From Bin87 sp034421995 (GTDB lineage: Bacteria > Chloroflexota > Dehalococcoidia > Lucifugimonadales > UBA3495): a stretch of DNA of 32,260 nt. A program made the position numbers and the translations under genes. The DNA lies in the NCBI GenBank assembly GCA_034421995.1, contig DAOUJY010000063.1, positions 1 to 32,260 on the forward strand, in the 5' to 3' direction. The notes below the pieces were generated by a model. It did no database searches, was not told where the DNA came from, and was given only the letters and a program-made list of their open reading frames with translations. This document shows, one piece after another, positions 28,827-32,260 of this stretch (the first letter of the stretch is position 1; each line of letters opens with the position of its first letter).

Positions 28827-31232
28827 ATGACCACGGCGGACGATCAGACCATCCCACATGACGATAACTTCCAGCGGGCCTTGAACCTGCTGGAATTTGA
28901 CCAGATCCGCCTCCAACTGGTTGCGGCGACCCGCACCGCCGCCGGCGCCGAGGCCGCCGCCGAACTGGCGCCTCGCGCCGATCCCCGCGACATTGCGGTG
29001 CGCCAGCAGGAAACCGCCGAGGCCCGTCGTCTGCTGGATACCACCGGCGCGCTGGAACTCGGTCCCACCGAAGACCTGCGTCCGCCCATTCAGCGCGCGT
29101 TGCTGGACGGTGTGCTGCGAGGAGAGGAACTGCGAAATATAGGATCTCTCGCCGCCGCCGCCCGCTGGAACCGCAACTCACTGGCGCGGCGTGAGGATCT
29201 GCCCCTGCTGGCATCCATCGCCCAGAACCTGCCTGAGTTGCAGGACCTGGAAAGCGCCGTCAATCGGGCGATCAGCTCCTCGGGCGAACTGCTGGATGAC
29301 GCTTCGCCGGAACTGGCGCGGTTGCGCCGGGAATCTCGTGCCGCCTATTCGTCCCTGAACGAAGTGATGCAGCGTTTCTTGCGTCGTTACCAGCGCTCCG
29401 GAGTAGCCCAGGAAAACATCGTCACCGAGCGCAACGGGCGCATGGTGCTGCTGATCAAGACCGATTTCAAGGGGCAGGCTCCCGGCATCGTCCATGACGT
29501 ATCCGACAGCGGCGCCACCGTGTTTGTCGAACCCATGCCCGCCATTGAGCTGGGCAACCGTTGGCGTGAAACTCGCCTGGCGGAGCAGCGGGAAGAGGAA
29601 CGGGTTTTGCGGCATCTGTCGTCACTGGTGGGACAGTATGCCGAGGACATCACATTAATGCTGTCGCTGCTCGGTCGCCTGGACCTGGCGGCGGCCAAAG
29701 CCCGCTATGCCCAATCGAACCGGGCGGTTGCGCCGACCTTCCTCAGCGACGCGGAGTCGCGGCGCCTGGAATTGGTGGGCGCGCGACACCCGTTGCTCCC
29801 CGGCGATGTTGTCCCCACGACCATCAGCATAGGCGCCGGCGATCCCGTTCTGTTGATCACCGGCCCCAACGCCGGCGGCAAGACCGTCGCGCTCAAAACC
29901 GTGGGATTGCTGGCGATGATGGCTCACGCCGGGCTGCAGGTGCCGGCCGACGACGCCACCCTGCCGCTGCTGGACGGTATCTACGCCGACATCGGCGACC
30001 AGCAAAGCATTTTCGAGTCCCTTTCGACTTTCAGCAGCCACATCCGCAACATTCAACGCATCATGGATGCGGCAACGCCACGTTCCCTCGTCCTGATCGA
30101 CGAGTTGGGTTCGGCCACCGACCCCGAAGAAGGGTCCGCCCTGGCCATTGCGCTGCTGTCCCACCTTCGCGACCGGGGCGCCATGGTGGTGGCGACCACG
30201 CACCACCGCAACGTGGCCCGGCTGGCCCAGGAGGAGAGCGGGATGGTCAACGCCAGCGTTGACCTGAACCCGCGCACCCTGGAACCGACCTATCGCCTGA
30301 CCCATGGCATCCCCGGCCGTAGCTACGCGCTCACCATTGCCTCCCGCCTGGGATTGCCGGACGAGGTAATCTCCGGTGCCCAGTCACACTTGGAGCCGAG
30401 CCACGTGCAAACCGACCGCCTGCTCCAGGAATTGCAGGAGGAGCGGCTGACCATATCCGAGTTGAAGTCGCAGGCTGAGCAGGCGTTGAATGATGCCCGG
30501 GCGCGGGAGCAGGAAATCGCGCGGCAACTGGAAGCCGTGGAAGATACCAAAGCTGAGTTGGTGGAAGAAGCGCGGCGGGAATTGGCCGAACAGATTGTGG
30601 ACGTTGCCAACCAGATACGTCGGGCCGAGCGTTCCCTGGAGCGTACCGCGGTGAACACCAACGGCCCAACCCGGGAAGCCGACCTGCGCGCCGAGCGGGA
30701 ACGGCTGGCGGAAACCCAGCGCGAGGTGGTGTCTCCCGAATGGGCGCCCATACCCCTGGAACGACCGCCCTGGTACCACGATCTCCGCGCCGGCGACCGG
30801 GTGTATATCCGGGGCGTTTCCCGTCCGGTGGAGGTGGTAACCGCTCCCAACGAGCAACAGGAGCTGGAGGTCATCATCGGAAACATGCGGGCCCGCCTGC
30901 CGGTGTACCAACTGGACCGGCCCGCCGACCGAATCCATCCGGTCGCCGAACAGGCCGGCGTGGTGTATCGCCGGCCGGAAAACAAGCGGACGCTCAGCCC
31001 GGAGGTCAATTTGCACGGATACCGGGTGGACGAGGCCTTGTCCATGATCGATACGCTGCTGGACGATGCCGCTTTGGAAGGAATGTCTTCGCTGAAGATC
31101 GTCCACGGCAAGGGTACGGGCGCGTTGCGCCGCGCTATCCGGGAATACCTGACCGGCCACCCTCTGGTCGCCAAAACCGAACCCGGCGAAGGTGGCACAG
31201 CGGCTGGAGTTACTGTGGTGCAACTGCGGTAG
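28827..31232 (+). CDS. mutS2: Endonuclease MutS2
   Basis: An 801-residue MutS paralogue without the mismatch-recognition domain. It has the MutS core and lever region, Walker A GPNAGGKT (346-353), Walker B LVLIDELGSATDPEEG (D425, E426), a long charged coiled coil (about 520-620), a KOW/SH3-like part (YHDLRAGDRVYIRG), and a C-terminal Smr domain with LHGYR (729-733) and HGKGTGALR (760-768). MutS2 suppresses recombination in some species, and in Bacillus it binds and splits collided ribosomes. The ATG at 28827 is chosen over an in-frame ATG at 28758, because the -10 box lies between them. It follows the VLRF1-like gene. Confidence 0.95.
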   Translation: MTTADDQTIPHDDNFQRALNLLEFDQIRLQLVAATRTAAGAEAAAELAPRADPRDIAVRQQETAEARRLLDTTGALELGPTEDLRPPIQRALLDGVLRGEELRNIGSLAAAARWNRNSLARREDLPLLASIAQNLPELQDLESAVNRAISSSGELLDDASPELARLRRESRAAYSSLNEVMQRFLRRYQRSGVAQENIVTERNGRMVLLIKTDFKGQAPGIVHDVSDSGATVFVEPMPAIELGNRWRETRLAEQREEERVLRHLSSLVGQYAEDITLMLSLLGRLDLAAAKARYAQSNRAVAPTFLSDAESRRLELVGARHPLLPGDVVPTTISIGAGDPVLLITGPNAGGKTVALKTVGLLAMMAHAGLQVPADDATLPLLDGIYADIGDQQSIFESLSTFSSHIRNIQRIMDAATPRSLVLIDELGSATDPEEGSALAIALLSHLRDRGAMVVATTHHRNVARLAQEESGMVNASVDLNPRTLEPTYRLTHGIPGRSYALTIASRLGLPDEVISGAQSHLEPSHVQTDRLLQELQEERLTISELKSQAEQALNDARAREQEIARQLEAVEDTKAELVEEARRELAEQIVDVANQIRRAERSLERTAVNTNGPTREADLRAERERLAETQREVVSPEWAPIPLERPPWYHDLRAGDRVYIRGVSRPVEVVTAPNEQQELEVIIGNMRARLPVYQLDRPADRIHPVAEQAGVVYRRPENKRTLSPEVNLHGYRVDEALSMIDTLLDDAALEGMSSLKIVHGKGTGALRRAIREYLTGHPLVAKTEPGEGGTAAGVTVVQLR

Positions 31233-31239
31233 GAAGTTT

Positions 31240-31348
31240 GTCAGAAGCGGGATTGACAGGATTACCGGATTTTCAGGATTACGTGGACATTGCCGGAGGG
31301 TACGCAAATCCGGCCAATCTTCAAAATCACGAAAATCCTGCTTCTGAC
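31240..31348. repeat. Long inverted repeat with GTCAGAAGC arms
   Basis: GTCAGAAGC (31240-31248) and GCTTCTGAC (31340-31348) are the outer arms. Inside are GGATTACCGGATTTTCAGGATT and related AATCCGGCC and GAAAATCCTG blocks that continue the pairing imperfectly. It separates mutS2 from the secreted protein gene and probably ends the mutS2 transcript. It is a third family of intergenic repeats in this window. Confidence 0.65.
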
Positions 31349-31392
31349 GAAAAGCGCAATTGCCGAAAGAAACGCAGAAGGAGGCAGCAACC

Positions 31393-32157
31393 ATGGGCAA
31401 AGCAATCCGATTTACCCCCCCCCTATTGGTAATCGCAATATTCATTATTGCGATTAGTGGAGTAACCGTTGCCCCGGCAACCGCGCAAGCCGATGTCCCG
31501 CCCGTCACCAACATCCAGGTTCGCAGCGGGGGCAATCCCGATGAAGTGGTCATATCCTGGGACGCCGTCCCCAAGGCGGCGCGGTACCGCGTCGGCTACG
31601 TCAACATGGAGGTCGATTACCACCTGGCCAAAGCGACCTGCACGAAAGAATGGATTGACGCCTTCGTGTTCGTTGACGTGAACGCGCGGAACATTCCGGT
31701 CCGGAACGGGCGGGCGGAATACACCGTGCGGCGGCTGTCTCCCGGCGCCCGCCACGCCTTCACCGTGCTGACCAGCAACTCCTTCGTTGACACCGGCAGC
31801 GGCGGAAGCGTCACGAGTCAATTCCAATGGCCCAGCAACCCCCGCTGGAAGTTTCTAGACGGGCGAAACACCCTGCCGCCGGGCATTGCCCTCCCCACCG
31901 GGGAGTGCACCGAGGCGCCGGCCGGGAGCGCGCCCATCGGCCTGCCCATTCCCCCCGGCGGCTACCTGGGCATCGGCGACACGGCAACCTTCGGGAATTA
32001 CTCCATCACGTTCAACGGCATAAGAGTGCCGCAGACAGTAACGTTCAGGCGGTCAGACGGTACAACGTACGATAGGAGCGCCCCATCGGGTCGTCGCTGG
32101 CTGCGAATCTATATGCTCCTGGACAACGATGAATCTTCCAGGATAACGCTCAGCTAG
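31393..32157 (+). CDS. Secreted fibronectin-III protein, C-terminus likely cut
   Basis: A 254-residue exported protein. The signal peptide has a hydrophobic core (LLVIAIFIIAISGVTVAP) and an ATAQA-type cleavage site near residue 32. Residues 36-130 form a fibronectin type III domain (VTNIQVRSGGNPDEVVISWD, AARYRVGYVN, LSPGARHAFTVLTS). The end (IGDTATFGNYSITFNGIRV, then RWLRIYMLLDNDESSRITLS) starts like a DUF4352-type Ig-like domain but stops early, just before the left side of an insertion sequence. AGAAGGAGG precedes ATG 31393. The family recurs in SAR202-like genomes as surface or secreted proteins of unknown role. Confidence 0.65.
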   Translation: MGKAIRFTPPLLVIAIFIIAISGVTVAPATAQADVPPVTNIQVRSGGNPDEVVISWDAVPKAARYRVGYVNMEVDYHLAKATCTKEWIDAFVFVDVNARNIPVRNGRAEYTVRRLSPGARHAFTVLTSNSFVDTGSGGSVTSQFQWPSNPRWKFLDGRNTLPPGIALPTGECTEAPAGSAPIGLPIPPGGYLGIGDTATFGNYSITFNGIRVPQTVTFRRSDGTTYDRSAPSGRRWLRIYMLLDNDESSRITLS

Positions 32158-32260
32158 GCTTTACGCATTTTTAGAAAAGTAAAAGGACAGGGTAAGCTGG
32201 CCTGACCCAAATTCCACTAAAGGCCCAGCCATGCTCACCCTGCCCGATGCCATTGTACCG
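32158..32260 (+). mobile_element. Left part of a second insertion sequence (IS701-like), cut by the window end
   Basis: After the early stop of the FN3 gene the base composition changes to an A-rich stretch (TTTTTAGAAAAGTAAAAGG), then a transposase start follows. The left boundary is not resolved, as the right end is outside the window. Confidence 0.45.
32231..32260 (+). CDS. Transposase, N-terminal fragment
   Basis: Only ten residues (MLTLPDAIVP) are inside the window. This start is the one I know from IS701-type DDE transposases. The call depends on this short stretch and the disrupted upstream gene. Confidence 0.45.
   Translation, partial: MLTLPDAIVP

Noticed and set aside
30384..31574. 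396-codon open frame on the minus strand
   Set aside because: Shadow of mutS2 and the start of the secreted protein gene.

Overview
The window (32,260 bases, GC-rich and densely coded) looks like a chromosomal segment of an uncultivated Chloroflexota bacterium, probably of the SAR202/Dehalococcoidia type. This rests on gene content: two luciferase-like flavin monooxygenases, ETF alpha/beta, a DUF1461 membrane protein, a HerA/HAS-barrel pair, MutS2, and GTCATTCC/GGAATGAC hairpin repeats. It is inference, because no rRNA or marker phylogeny could be run.

Layout. (1) 1-2480: a conflict-gene block on the + strand with a PmeII-like restriction endonuclease, an AAA ATPase broken by one base, and an overlapping TOPRIM-like (DUF4276-type) protein. 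(2) 2517-6599: a transglutaminase-like protein, an aldo/keto reductase, etfB and etfA separated by palindromic repeats, and an orphan CopG/BrnA-type antitoxin-like protein. (3) 6618-13555, minus strand: a compact run reading HAS-barrel protein, HerA ATPase, panC, a large N6-adenine methylase with a possible nuclease-like N-terminus, and two small conserved proteins. (4) 13654-16459: FmdB-type zinc ribbon, DUF1461 protein, MazG, SppA-like protease. (5) 16475-18758: a second conflict-gene block, with a HEPN protein divergent from a second frame-broken AAA ATPase that overlaps a PD-(D/E)XK nuclease-like protein. (6) 18825-24186: two flavin monooxygenases, a coiled-coil nuclease-like protein, a beta-hydroxyacid dehydrogenase, and an unusual DinB/CbiE-like fusion. 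(7) 24269-27921: a complete IS1595/ISXO2-type transposon. (8) 27929-31232: a VLRF1/Vms1-like peptidyl-tRNA hydrolase and MutS2, which together suggest a stalled-ribosome rescue module. (9) 31393-end: a secreted fibronectin-III protein, apparently cut off by another insertion sequence whose transposase begins at 32231.

The most striking item is the 3,653-bp transposon. It has 38-bp terminal inverted repeats with two mismatches and a perfect 8-bp target duplication (ATTAATTA). Besides its transposase it carries a 106-codon gene behind a leader that can form mutually exclusive hairpins and hide its own ribosome-binding site, a type-II tRNA with a Leu (CAA) anticodon but a Ser-like G73, a lipoprotein/TM2 gene pair behind a three-way-junction leader, and a 57-residue basic protein. 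It landed at the start codon of the VLRF1 gene and separated it from a -10-like box.

Two other patterns recur. Several genes have an extended -10 box (TGn-TAnnnT) only 6-8 bases before ATG, which suggests leaderless transcripts. Three putative defence genes each carry a probable one-base indel in a homopolymer run, which could be decay or sequencing error.
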